This document shows positions 29,135 through 37,870 of a DNA stretch of 64,000 nucleotides, piece after piece. Source of the stretch: 62-47 sp051954235 (GTDB taxonomy: Bacteria; Pseudomonadota; Alphaproteobacteria; Rhizobiales; Xanthobacteraceae); contig JBQCHY010000055.1 in the NCBI GenBank assembly GCA_051954235.1, positions 1 through 64,000 of the forward strand, written 5' to 3'. The position numbers and the translations under genes are program-made. The notes beneath the pieces are model-generated. The model worked only from the letters and a program-made list of their open reading frames with translations. It was not told the origin of the DNA and did no database searches. Numbering within the stretch: position 1 is the first letter of the stretch; every line of letters starts with the position of its first letter.

Positions 29135-29253
29135 CGTCATTGCGAGGAGCGTCAGCGACGAAGCAATCCAGACTCTTGAAGGAAGAACTGGATTGCTTCG
29201 CGGAGCCTGTGCTCGGACGGCGCAAAGCGCCGATCCGAGTGCTCGCAATGACG
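29135..29253. repeat. Dispersed palindromic repeat, family A copy 4, expanded
   Basis: The outer arms CGTCATTGCGAGGAGCG and GCTCGCAATGACG and the inner GAAGCAATCCAG / CTGGATTGCTTC are present. The right half carries an extra ~38 bases that form their own hairpin (CTCGGACGGCGC / GCGCCGATCCGAG). It lies between the convergent GST and TPM genes. Confidence 0.8.
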
Positions 29254-29263
29254 ATCTATTCTT

Positions 29264-29770
29264 TCAAAACACCAGCGGCTTATCCGGCAGTTCGTTGCGG
29301 CCGTCACGGCCTTTCGGAAAATGCGTCGCGAGATGCCGAGTGACCGCCTGAATGCCGGCGATCACGCCTTGCTCGAAATGGCCTTTGCCGAACTCGATCT
29401 CCATCGCCGTGCAGATTTGTTGCCATACGGCGTGGCCGACCGCCGCGTCGATGCCGCGGTCGGCAACAATCTCGACATTGCGATCCGCCAGCAATACGTA
29501 GATCAACACACCGCTGTTGTGCGCGGTGTCCCAGATGCGCAGGCGTGAGAACAGATCCAGCGCCCGTTCGCGCGCCGACTGATCGCGAAATAATGGGCGG
29601 CCATCCAGCGCGCCCTCGACGACAAACCGAATTTGCCCTGCGTGGGTCGCTTCGCTGGCCTTGATGGCCTGTTCGATCGCATCGAGAGAGGCCTTTGGAA
29701 ACGCCCGGTTGACGCGCGAGCGATTGGCGAGGAGATGCTTGCCGATCCGTGCGATGCCCATCGTCACCAT
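29264..29770 (-). CDS. TPM domain protein
   Basis: The 168-residue protein consists of a TPM (DUF477) domain without signal peptide or glycine-rich tail: IEQAIKASEATHAGQIRFVVEGAL at the start and HNSGVLIYVLLADRNVEIVADRGI in the core. It is the third gene of a lemA-TPM-TPM operon and overlaps the preceding TPM gene by 7 bases. TPM proteins are linked to membrane protein quality control; no enzymatic role is proven for this branch. Confidence 0.85.
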   Translation of the reverse strand: MVTMGIARIGKHLLANRSRVNRAFPKASLDAIEQAIKASEATHAGQIRFVVEGALDGRPLFRDQSARERALDLFSRLRIWDTAHNSGVLIYVLLADRNVEIVADRGIDAAVGHAVWQQICTAMEIEFGKGHFEQGVIAGIQAVTRHLATHFPKGRDGRNELPDKPLVF

Positions 29771-30636
29771 CTCCCCGATGCGCCGCCGCCGCCGAAGCTG
29801 CCGCCTCCGCCGCTGAAACCGCCACCGCTCGATCCGCCGGACCAGCCGCCGCCGCTGCCACCCGACCAGCCGCCTCGTCCGCCACCGGACGACACGACGC
29901 TGTCGCCGATCAGTGTGAAGACGAAGGCGATCGCGCCGATGATTGCCGCAACCGCCAGGGTTCCAGCGAGAAACCAGATCGCCAACCCGACCAGACCGCC
30001 GGTGACGGCGGCTCCCAATAATCGGCCGAAGATGCTGCGAAAAATGCCGCCGAACACCAGCACGGCGAAGAATGCGACCGGACCGATGGATTCGAGGTTA
30101 TCGAAGATATTCGTGCTTTGTTGCTGACGTTTCGGCTCCGGCAGCGGTTCGCCATCGATCACGCCGATCATGCGGTCGACGCCGACGGAAATGCCGCCGG
30201 CGAAATCGCCCTGGCGGAATTTCGGCGTGATGATCTCGTCAATGATGCGTTTCGACGTCACATCGGTCAACGCACCTTCGAGGCCATAGCCGACCTCGAT
30301 ACGCAATCGCCGATCATCCTTGGCGACCACGAGGATCGCGCCGTCGTCGATTTTCTTGCGGCCGATTTTCCATGCTTCCGCAACCCGGATCGAGAACTGC
30401 TCGATGGTCTCCGGCTCCGTGGTCGGCACGATCAGCACGGCGATCTGGCTGCCCTTACGCTGCTCGAAGGATTGCAGCGTGCCGTCAAGGGTCGCGATCT
30501 GCTCTGAGGTCAGTGTCCCGGTCTGATCGACGACGCGGCCGGTCAATGGAGGAACGGCGACGTCGGCAACCGCGACGACGGCCCAGCACAGCATAAATGC
30601 CAGCAGGGCCGCCGCGACCGTTTTGATCGCTGTCAT
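29764..30636 (-). CDS. YgcG-type TPM domain protein with glycine-rich tail
   Basis: The 290-residue product has a signal peptide (KTVAAALLAFMLCWAVVAVADV), a periplasmic TPM domain (VPPLTGRVVDQTGTLTSEQ, SQIAVLIVPT, RRLRIEVGYGLEGALTD), membrane helices near 200-245 and a C-terminal Gly/Ser/Trp-rich tail ending SFGGGGASGRW. This is the usual partner of LemA. It starts 15 bases after the lemA stop codon and overlaps the next TPM gene. The tail's low complexity is normal for the family. Confidence 0.88.
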   Translation of the reverse strand: MTAIKTVAAALLAFMLCWAVVAVADVAVPPLTGRVVDQTGTLTSEQIATLDGTLQSFEQRKGSQIAVLIVPTTEPETIEQFSIRVAEAWKIGRKKIDDGAILVVAKDDRRLRIEVGYGLEGALTDVTSKRIIDEIITPKFRQGDFAGGISVGVDRMIGVIDGEPLPEPKRQQQSTNIFDNLESIGPVAFFAVLVFGGIFRSIFGRLLGAAVTGGLVGLAIWFLAGTLAVAAIIGAIAFVFTLIGDSVVSSGGGRGGWSGGSGGGWSGGSSGGGFSGGGGSFGGGGASGRW

Positions 30637-30651
30637 GCGCGATCCGCCGGC

Positions 30652-31278
30652 TTATTTGGCGGGTGCGGGCGTGGGTGCAGGAGCAGGCGCTGGATTGAAG
30701 TCTACCTTCGGCGCGGTCGAGATCGCCTTCTCGTTGTCGACGGTGAAGTTCGGCTTCTCCTTGTAGCCGAACATCATCGCCGTCAGGTTCGACGGGAACG
30801 AGCGCACAGTGACGTTATACTCCTGCACCGACTTGATGTAGCGGTTGCGCGCCACCGTGATGCGGTTCTCGGTGCCTTCGAGCTGCGACATCAGATCGCG
30901 AAACAGCGCATCCGATTTCAACTGCGGATAGTTCTCCGTCACCACCAGCAGACGCGACAACGCGCTGGAGAGTTCGCCCTGCGCCTGCTGGAACTTGTTG
31001 AACGCCGCCGGATCGTTGAGCGTTTCAGGCGAGGCCTGAATGCTGCCGACCTTGGCGCGCGCGTTGGTGACGCCGAGCAGCACGTCCTTTTCCTGTTGCG
31101 CGAACCCCTTCACCGAGTTGACGAGGTTGGGAACGAGATCGGCACGACGCTGATATTGATTCACGACCTCCGACCAGCTCGATTTAATTTGCTCGTCCTG
31201 ACTCTGGATCGCGTTGTAACCGCAATTGGTCAGGCTCAGGGTCATCAAAGCCGCCAGAACGGTGAGAAGCCGACGCAT
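30652..31278 (-). CDS. lemA: LemA family protein
   Basis: The 208-residue protein has a short N-terminal export or anchor segment (RLLTVLAALMTLSLTNCGYN, possibly a lipoprotein although the -1 residue of the lipobox is Asn) and an all-helical LemA domain: YNAIQSQDEQIKSSWSEVVNQYQRRADLVPNLVN and the later ENRITVARNRYIKSVQEYN. A Pro/Ala-rich tail follows. GGAG lies 6 bases before the ATG. It leads the lemA-TPM-TPM operon. Function is not established beyond an association with TPM proteins. Confidence 0.9.
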   Translation of the reverse strand: MRRLLTVLAALMTLSLTNCGYNAIQSQDEQIKSSWSEVVNQYQRRADLVPNLVNSVKGFAQQEKDVLLGVTNARAKVGSIQASPETLNDPAAFNKFQQAQGELSSALSRLLVVTENYPQLKSDALFRDLMSQLEGTENRITVARNRYIKSVQEYNVTVRSFPSNLTAMMFGYKEKPNFTVDNEKAISTAPKVDFNPAPAPAPTPAPAK

Positions 31279-31413
31279 CAATATCTCCTGTCATGTCGCA
31301 ATAAGAACGCGCCAAGCTGGCGTGTCTTTGGGACACGCAGCAAGCGCTGCGAGCATACCTGAAATGGCAGCGAACGCCACGCTTGGCGAACTACGGTGAA
31401 GTTCTACCGCCTC

Positions 31414-33747
31414 TCAAACGTTCGCGGCACGCTTCTCCGCATCCCGGATCGCCTGCCAGATCTTGACCGGCGACAACGGCGTGTCGAGCGTCTTGATGCC
31501 GAGCGGCGCCAGCGCATCCATCACGCCGTTGGTGATACAGGGCGGCCCGCCGATGGCGCCGGATTCACCGCATCCCTTGGCGCCGAGCGGATTAGTCCGG
31601 CATGGCGCGGAACCGTCCAGTGTCACCTCGATCGCCGGAATATCGCTGGCGCGCGGGATGCAGTAGTCCTGATAGCTCGCAGTGAGAAGCTGGCCGTCCT
31701 GATCGTACGCAACGGTTTCATACAGCGCCTGTCCGATGCCCTGCGCGACGCCGCCATGCACCTGACCGGCGACCAGCATCGGATTGACCGCGACGCCGAC
31801 GTCATCGACCGTCGAATAGCGCACCACGCGAGTCATGCCGGTGTCAGGATCGATCTCGACTTCGCAGATGTGGACGCCGTTCGGCCAGCTCGGCCCGTCG
31901 ACCTCGCCGGTGCTGTCGACGCTGAGCCGCGCATTGCGTTCCGCCTTCGCGATATCGAACAAGCCGATGCGACGGTCGGTGCCCACCACGGTGAGGAAGC
32001 CGTCGCCGTATTCGATGTCCTCGACCGCGGCTTCCAGCAGATGCGACGCCTTCTCGCGCGCCTTGGCAATCAGATCGGCGGACGACACCGCAACGGCGGT
32101 GCCGCCGACAAACAATGAGCGCGAACCGACGCTGCCGAAACCCTGCGCCAGATCGGTGTCTCCCTGCACCACGTCGATCTTGTCGGTCGGAATGCCGAGC
32201 GAGGATGCGATCATCTGCGAATAGCTGGTCTCCAGCCCCTGCCCCATCGCCTGCGTGCCGGAATGCAGCACGACACGACCCTCGGCAGTCGCATGCAGAC
32301 TGACCTTCTCGCTGTGCGCACGGCCGCCGGTCCATTCGATGTAGCTGGTCAGGCCGCGACCATAGAGCAGCCCCTTCTTCTTCGCGGCCTTCTTGCGCGC
32401 CGCGAAGCCATCCCAATCGGACTGTTCCGAGGCTCGCTCGAGCATATGCGCAAAAGCGCCGCTGTCGTACACTTGGCCTGCGGCGTTGGTATAGGGTAGT
32501 TGATCAGGCTGAATGAAATTGACCTTGCGAATCTGGCGCGGGTCCATGTTGAGTTGCCGCGCGGCCGCATCCATCAGGCGTTCGACGACAAAGACAGCTT
32601 CCGGTCGACCGGCGCCGCGATAGGCGCCGACCGGCGCGGTGTTGGTCATCACCGCCTTGACGTCGAAATGCACCAGCGGAAGATCGTAGACGCCGGTGGC
32701 GACGAACGGCCCGAGCACCAGCGGAATGATCACGCCGGCGCCTGCGAGATACGCGCCGGTGCCGCCGAGCGAACGCACGCGATAGGCCAGCACGCGCCCC
32801 TTGGCGTTCAGCGCGAATTCGGCGGTCGAAGTCAGATCGCGGCCGTGGGTGCCTCCGACGAATTCGTCGGTGCGATCACCGCGCCAGCGCACCTTGCGAT
32901 TGAGCTTCACGGCAGCGTAGGCAACGAGGCCGTCTTCCGGATAAAGGCCGGTCTTCTGTCCGAAGCCGCCGCCCATGTCGCCGACCTTGACGTGAATACT
33001 TTCCTTCGGTCGCTTCAGGATCGCGTCGGCGAGAATGTCGCGCGTCGACGTCGGCGTCTGCGATTGCACATACAGGATCAGCCGGCCCGATGACTTCTCG
33101 ACCTCGGCGATGGTGCCGCGCGGCTCCATCGCGGACGGCACCAGACGTTGGCTCGCGACGTCGAGCGTCACGACATGCTTCGCCGTCGCGAACACCTTCT
33201 CGACCTTGGCGGCATCGCCGTAGCTCATCGCCGCGACGACGTTGTCAGGCGCCCCTTGCCAAGCGCGCGGCGCATCGGGCGCCATTGCCGCGACCGGATC
33301 GACCACTGATGGCAGGACGTCGTAATCGACGACGATGGCTTCCATCGCCAGACGCGCCGCATCCGGCGTCGTCGCCACCACCGCCGCCACCGGCTCACCG
33401 GTGAAGCGCACCACGTCATGCGCCAGCAGGCGACGCGGCGGCAGCAGCATCGTCGAGCCGTCAGGCCGCTTGAAGATCGGCAAGGTCGGAATGCTGCCGA
33501 TATCGTCGGCCACCAGATCCGCGCCGGTGAAGACGGCTTCGACGCCGGGCATCGTCCGCGCGGCGGCAGTATCGATCGACAGGATACGGGCATGCGCGTG
33601 CGGCGAACGCAGCATCACCAGCCACAGCGCACCATCCGCAGGTTTGTCGTCGAGATACTTGCCGTGCCCCGTCAAGAGCCGCCGGTCTTCGAGACGCTTG
33701 ACGGGCTGACCGGCGCCGAAGCGCATGTTGGCTGGCAGAATGTTCAT
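31414..33747 (-). CDS. Xanthine dehydrogenase family molybdopterin-binding subunit (CoxL form II-like)
   Basis: The 777-residue protein is the large molybdenum subunit of the CO dehydrogenase / aldehyde oxidase family. The loop near the Mo site reads AYRGAGRPE (375-383), the form II signature, not the AYRCSFR of true CO dehydrogenase. The catalytic glutamate is E728 in GCGESGAIGG. GGGFGQK near 260 is the usual pterin contact. No FAD (medium) or 2Fe-2S (small) subunit is encoded next to it, so electron partners come from elsewhere. GAAGG precedes the start. The substrate is probably an aldehyde, purine or other heterocycle. Confidence 0.88.
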   Translation of the reverse strand: MNILPANMRFGAGQPVKRLEDRRLLTGHGKYLDDKPADGALWLVMLRSPHAHARILSIDTAAARTMPGVEAVFTGADLVADDIGSIPTLPIFKRPDGSTMLLPPRRLLAHDVVRFTGEPVAAVVATTPDAARLAMEAIVVDYDVLPSVVDPVAAMAPDAPRAWQGAPDNVVAAMSYGDAAKVEKVFATAKHVVTLDVASQRLVPSAMEPRGTIAEVEKSSGRLILYVQSQTPTSTRDILADAILKRPKESIHVKVGDMGGGFGQKTGLYPEDGLVAYAAVKLNRKVRWRGDRTDEFVGGTHGRDLTSTAEFALNAKGRVLAYRVRSLGGTGAYLAGAGVIIPLVLGPFVATGVYDLPLVHFDVKAVMTNTAPVGAYRGAGRPEAVFVVERLMDAAARQLNMDPRQIRKVNFIQPDQLPYTNAAGQVYDSGAFAHMLERASEQSDWDGFAARKKAAKKKGLLYGRGLTSYIEWTGGRAHSEKVSLHATAEGRVVLHSGTQAMGQGLETSYSQMIASSLGIPTDKIDVVQGDTDLAQGFGSVGSRSLFVGGTAVAVSSADLIAKAREKASHLLEAAVEDIEYGDGFLTVVGTDRRIGLFDIAKAERNARLSVDSTGEVDGPSWPNGVHICEVEIDPDTGMTRVVRYSTVDDVGVAVNPMLVAGQVHGGVAQGIGQALYETVAYDQDGQLLTASYQDYCIPRASDIPAIEVTLDGSAPCRTNPLGAKGCGESGAIGGPPCITNGVMDALAPLGIKTLDTPLSPVKIWQAIRDAEKRAANV

Positions 33748-33839
33748 GCGAGAAGACCTTCGATCGATGGAGGGCGCGCAACGCGCGAATGGACTTAAGG
33801 GTGAACCGACCGCGATATGCGCCCGGTTCGCTGCAACGT

Positions 33840-34727
33840 TTATGCGATGTCGGACAACACGGCTTCGATGACCTTGCGTTCGTCAGCGCTCAGCGGCGAC
33901 TGCGGCGGAATCGGATCGCCGACGTCATAGCCCTGGATGCTCAACCCGGCCTTGATGCAGGCGGCGAGATTGTATTTCGCGAACGCCTCATTCAGACGCC
34001 ACATCCGACGCTGCAACACCAACACTTCGTCCCAACGCCCGGCCTTGCAGAGGTCGTACAGCTTGACGCTGTCGCGCGGCGCGACACAGGCCGGCCCCGC
34101 CATCCAACCGCGTCCGCCGATCAGCATCACCGCCGCGGGAATGTGCGCCGATGCGGCGAACACATCAATCTTGTCGCCGCAACGATTCATGATCGACAGA
34201 AGGCGCCCGGTGTTAGTGGAAGCGTCCTTGATTCCGACAATGCGCGGATGCTCGGCCAGGCGCGCGATGACGTCCAGCGTAAGATCGGAGCGCTGGAAGT
34301 TCGGGTTGGTGTAGATCACCACCGGAATATCGACCGCGTCGGCAATGGCGCGGAAATAGGCTTCGACCTGCGCATCCTTGAGCGGGAAATACGCTTCGAG
34401 AATGGCAAGGATGCCGTCCGCGCCCATCTGCTGATAGGCCCGCGCCTGCGCTACCGCGTCGGCTATCGTCGTCGAGGCGACACCGACGATCACCGGCACC
34501 CGGCGCTGCGCCGCCTCGATGGTGGTCCGCGCGACGGTGGCGCGCTGCTTGCCGTCGAGATAGGCGAATTCCCCGGTCGAGCCGAGCGGCGTCAGCCCGT
34601 GGACACCGGCCTTGATGAGATCGTCGCACAGCCGCCCGAGCACGTCGGTGCGGATGCTGCCCGCCGCATCGATGGGCGAGACGAGATAGGGGAAAACGCC
34701 GTGAAAATCGAAATCCGGATGGGTCAT
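33840..34727 (-). CDS. Dihydrodipicolinate synthase (DapA) family lyase/aldolase
   Basis: The 295-residue TIM-barrel protein has the Schiff-base lysine K167 in IVGIKDAS, the partner tyrosine Y139 in VVIYTNP, and the substrate carboxylate motif GSTGEF (49-54). It follows metB by 68 bases and precedes the CoxL-like gene by 92 bases, all on the minus strand. Paralogues of DapA often catalyse other pyruvate-type aldol reactions, so true lysine biosynthesis is not assured. ATG 34751 with GAAGGG is an alternative start. Confidence 0.85.
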   Translation of the reverse strand: MTHPDFDFHGVFPYLVSPIDAAGSIRTDVLGRLCDDLIKAGVHGLTPLGSTGEFAYLDGKQRATVARTTIEAAQRRVPVIVGVASTTIADAVAQARAYQQMGADGILAILEAYFPLKDAQVEAYFRAIADAVDIPVVIYTNPNFQRSDLTLDVIARLAEHPRIVGIKDASTNTGRLLSIMNRCGDKIDVFAASAHIPAAVMLIGGRGWMAGPACVAPRDSVKLYDLCKAGRWDEVLVLQRRMWRLNEAFAKYNLAACIKAGLSIQGYDVGDPIPPQSPLSADERKVIEAVLSDIA

Positions 34728-34795
34728 GATGAGGGTTTTTGCGGGGAACATACGCCCTTCGTCAAGCACCGCGGCGGAATGGGTGGTCCCCGTCG

Positions 34796-35956
34796 TTATC
34801 CCTTGATCGCCGCGAAACCCGCTTCCAACCCGGCGATCAGATCAGCCTCGGCTTCCATGCCCACCGAGAGCCGCAGCAGACTGTCGCTGATTCCGGCAAT
34901 GCGCCGCGCCTCCGCGCCCATCTTCACGTGGGTCATGGTGGCGGGATGCGCGATAAGGCTTTCCACGCCGCCCAGCGATTCCGCCAACGTGAACACCTCG
35001 ATGGCCTCGACGAAGGCCCGCACCGCATCGGTGCCGCCGGCCAATTCGAAGCTCAGCATCGCGCCGAATCCGGCCTGCTGGACTTTCGCCAATTCGTGTC
35101 CGGGATGCGACGGCAGGCCGGGATAATACACCGCGCGCACTTGTCGGTGCTTATCCAGGAACGCGGCGATGGCGCCAGCGTTGGCCTGTTGCCGTTCGAC
35201 GCGCGCGAACAAGGTCCGCACGCCGCGCAACGTCAGATAGGAATCGAACGGCGCACCGGTGACGCCGACGATGTTGACCCACTCCGCCAGTGCCTCGACG
35301 TCTTCCTTGGCGGCGGCGATCACCGCGCCGCCGACAACGTCGGAATGGCCATTGATGAACTTGGTGGTGGAGTGAACGACATAATCGGCGCCGAACGCGA
35401 TCGGCCGTTGCAGCGCCGGCGACAAGAAGGTGTTGTCGACCACCACCTTGGCTCCGACCGCCCTCGCCTGCGCCACGATGGCCTTGATATCCGTCACCCG
35501 CATCAGCGGGTTGCTCGGCGTCTCGATCAGGATCAGCGCCGGGCGACGGGCCATCGCCGCCGTCAATGCCGCCGGATCGCCGAGATCGACCAGCGCCAGT
35601 TCGATCTGCCCGCATTGCTGGCGGGTTCCGAGCAGCCGATGGGTGCCGCCATAACAATCGTGCGGCGCGATCACCAAGCCGCCGCGCGGCGCACGCGACA
35701 GCACCACGTCGATGGCCGCCATGCCGGAGCATACCACCACGGCGCCGGCTCCGCCTTCGAGCTTGGCGATGGTATCCGCAAGCAAGTCACGGCTCGGATT
35801 GGCGGTGCGCGTGTAATCATAGGGGCCGGCCTTCTCATAAGCCGGAAACGCGAAGGTGCTCGACAGATAGATCGGCGGCGTCACCGAACGAAACGCGGGA
35901 TCGGTCGCAATTCCGTTGGCGACGGCCACGGTGTGGGGATCCCTGGGTTTCGTCAT
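34796..35956 (-). CDS. metB: Cystathionine gamma-synthase / trans-sulfuration PLP enzyme
   Basis: The 386-residue fold-type I PLP enzyme has the Cys/Met metabolism signature: YTRTANPSRDLLA, VCSGMAAI, DNTFLSPALQRP and the PLP lysine in HSTTKFINGHSDVVGG. It would join an activated homoserine to cysteine in methionine synthesis; cystathionine lyase or sulfhydrylase activities cannot be excluded. Its position next to cysJ-cysI, from which it is separated by a terminator, fits sulfur assimilation. A GTG start 27 bases upstream is possible. I saw no SAM riboswitch in its leader. Confidence 0.86.
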   Translation of the reverse strand: MTKPRDPHTVAVANGIATDPAFRSVTPPIYLSSTFAFPAYEKAGPYDYTRTANPSRDLLADTIAKLEGGAGAVVVCSGMAAIDVVLSRAPRGGLVIAPHDCYGGTHRLLGTRQQCGQIELALVDLGDPAALTAAMARRPALILIETPSNPLMRVTDIKAIVAQARAVGAKVVVDNTFLSPALQRPIAFGADYVVHSTTKFINGHSDVVGGAVIAAAKEDVEALAEWVNIVGVTGAPFDSYLTLRGVRTLFARVERQQANAGAIAAFLDKHRQVRAVYYPGLPSHPGHELAKVQQAGFGAMLSFELAGGTDAVRAFVEAIEVFTLAESLGGVESLIAHPATMTHVKMGAEARRIAGISDSLLRLSVGMEAEADLIAGLEAGFAAIKG

Positions 35957-36047
35957 CGTCTTCGGTCCTGATTTCGTCGTCACGAGACGCCGGCGGCCTG
36001 CCAGAGGCCCCGGCTCGCGCCCTTTTGCGCCGCCTGTGTAAAGGCTT

Positions 36048-36107
36048 TCGGGGATAAAAGAAACCGGGGCGGCACGGGCATAAAAGCCCGCCCGCCCCGC
36101 CTGTTTC
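36048..36107 (-). terminator. Rho-independent terminator of cysJ-cysI
   Basis: On the minus strand a GC-rich hairpin (GGGGCGG..CGGGC paired with GCCCG..CCGCCCC, extended by GAAAC / GTTTC) is followed by TTTTATCC. It lies 24 bases past the cysI stop codon and separates it from metB. Confidence 0.8.
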
Positions 36108-36130
36108 TGCCCGGTTCCGGGCCGCTTCGC

Positions 36131-37861
36131 TCAATCGTTGAAGTGGCGGCCTTCCGTAACCTTGGCGACATAGCCGGCGCGAATGGCGAAATCGCCGAAA
36201 TGCTCCTTGGGCCGCCGCGCCTTGGCGTAGTGGCCCAGCACCTTTTCCAACGCCTCGAGGATGACCGGTTCGCCGACGTTCTCAAGATACATCTTGTTCA
36301 GCCGCTCGCCGTGGAAGCCGCCACCGAAATAGAGATTGTACTTGCCCGGCGCGCGGCCGGTGAGCGCGATCTCGGCGATGTAGGGCCGCGCGCAGCCGTT
36401 CGGGCAACCGGTCATGCGGATGGTGATCGGCTCGTCGCGCAGGCCGTGCGCGTCGAGGATCGGTTCGATCTTCGACAGCAGCGTCGGCAGGTAGCGTTCG
36501 CTCTCTGCCATCGCAAGGCCGCAGGTCGGCAACGCCACGCAGGCCATCGAGTTGAGCCGCAACGCGCTGCCGACATTCAAGCCGGCCAAACCGTATTCAT
36601 CGAGCAGCTTGGCGATGGTGAGCCGATCTTCCGGCGCGATCTCGGCGATGGTCAGGCTCTGGTTCGGGGTGACGCGGAACGTGCCCTTGTGAACCTGCGC
36701 GATGGCGCGCAGGCCATCCATCAGTCGCAGCTCCGGCGTGTTGATGACGCGGCCGTTCGCGATGAACACCGTATAGTGATGGCGGCCGTCATCGCCCTGA
36801 ACCCAGCCCAGCGGGTCACCGTTTGAGGTGAATTCGAACGGCTTGGCGGCAGCGAACGGCTGACCCAGCCGACGCTCGATCTCGGCCTTGATCCAATCCA
36901 GCCCCTTGTCATCGATGGTGTACTTGAAGCGGGCGTGAGGCCGACTGACCCGATCGCCATAATCGCGCTGCACCGACATCACCGCATCTACAGTTTGGAT
37001 CAATTGATCGACTGGGATGAAGCCGATCACGTCGGCAAGCCGCGGATAGGTTTCCGGGGCCTGATCGGTGCGGCCCATGCCGCCGCCGATGGCGACATTG
37101 AAGCCCTTCAGCTTGCCGCGCGACACGATGGCGATGAAGCCCAGATCCTGCGCGTAAACATCGATATCGTTGCTCGGCGGCACGACGAAACCGATCTTGA
37201 ATTTGCGCGGCATATAGGTGCGCCCGTAGAACGGCTCCTCGGGCTCCTTTATGTCGCCGGCTTCCTGCTGATACCAGATCTCGTTGTAAGCGCCGGTCTT
37301 CGGAATCGCGTGATCGCTCGCCTGCTTCGCCAGCGCATAGACCTCGGCGTGGATCGCCGAGAGATGCGGATTGATCGAGGCCATCACGCCACGGGTATCG
37401 TCGCCGCACGCCGCGCGCGTATCCAGCAGCACATCGCGCAAGCCCTGCATCAGGGCGCGCAGATCGGTTTTCAGAACATGGTGAAACTGGAACGTCTGCC
37501 GTGTCGTCAGCCGCAGCGTATTGCCGGCATAGTCGCGCGCCAACGCGTCGAGCTTGAGCCATTGGTTCGCGCTCAGCACCCCGCCCGGCAAACGCACCCG
37601 CGCCATGAAGCTGAAAGCCGCTTCCAGTTTCTGACGGCGGCGTTCGTCGCGAATGTCGCGGTCGTCCTGCTGATAGATGCCGTGAAACTTCATCAGCTTG
37701 GTGTCGTTGACAGTCACCGCGCCGGTAATCGGATCGAACAGGCTTTCGTTAATGGTGCCGCGCAGTTGCCGGCTGTTGGCCTTCAGCGTCTCGTCCGGCC
37801 CGAGCTTTTCCAGCGGCTGCGAAAGGTCCCGGCTGCGATCCACCGTTGTTGTGTTCGTCAT
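36131..37861 (-). CDS. cysI: Sulfite reductase (NADPH) hemoprotein subunit
   Basis: The 576-residue protein reduces sulfite to sulfide at a siroheme-[4Fe-4S] centre. The four cluster cysteines are visible as C441-x5-C447 (ACVALPTCG) and C486-x3-C490 (TGCPNGC), seven residues offset from the E. coli numbering. The N-terminal LTTRQTFQFHH segment and GGGMGRT are further siroheme-side landmarks. It follows cysJ by 9 bases and clearly forms an operon with it. Length equals the family norm. Confidence 0.95.
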   Translation of the reverse strand: MTNTTTVDRSRDLSQPLEKLGPDETLKANSRQLRGTINESLFDPITGAVTVNDTKLMKFHGIYQQDDRDIRDERRRQKLEAAFSFMARVRLPGGVLSANQWLKLDALARDYAGNTLRLTTRQTFQFHHVLKTDLRALMQGLRDVLLDTRAACGDDTRGVMASINPHLSAIHAEVYALAKQASDHAIPKTGAYNEIWYQQEAGDIKEPEEPFYGRTYMPRKFKIGFVVPPSNDIDVYAQDLGFIAIVSRGKLKGFNVAIGGGMGRTDQAPETYPRLADVIGFIPVDQLIQTVDAVMSVQRDYGDRVSRPHARFKYTIDDKGLDWIKAEIERRLGQPFAAAKPFEFTSNGDPLGWVQGDDGRHHYTVFIANGRVINTPELRLMDGLRAIAQVHKGTFRVTPNQSLTIAEIAPEDRLTIAKLLDEYGLAGLNVGSALRLNSMACVALPTCGLAMAESERYLPTLLSKIEPILDAHGLRDEPITIRMTGCPNGCARPYIAEIALTGRAPGKYNLYFGGGFHGERLNKMYLENVGEPVILEALEKVLGHYAKARRPKEHFGDFAIRAGYVAKVTEGRHFND

Positions 37862-37870
37862 ATGGGAGCC

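Noticed and set aside
35957..36047. Possible SAM riboswitch before metB
   Set aside because: The leader lacks the conserved loop and pseudoknot pairing of SAM-II as I know it; the only strong structure nearby is the cysI terminator.
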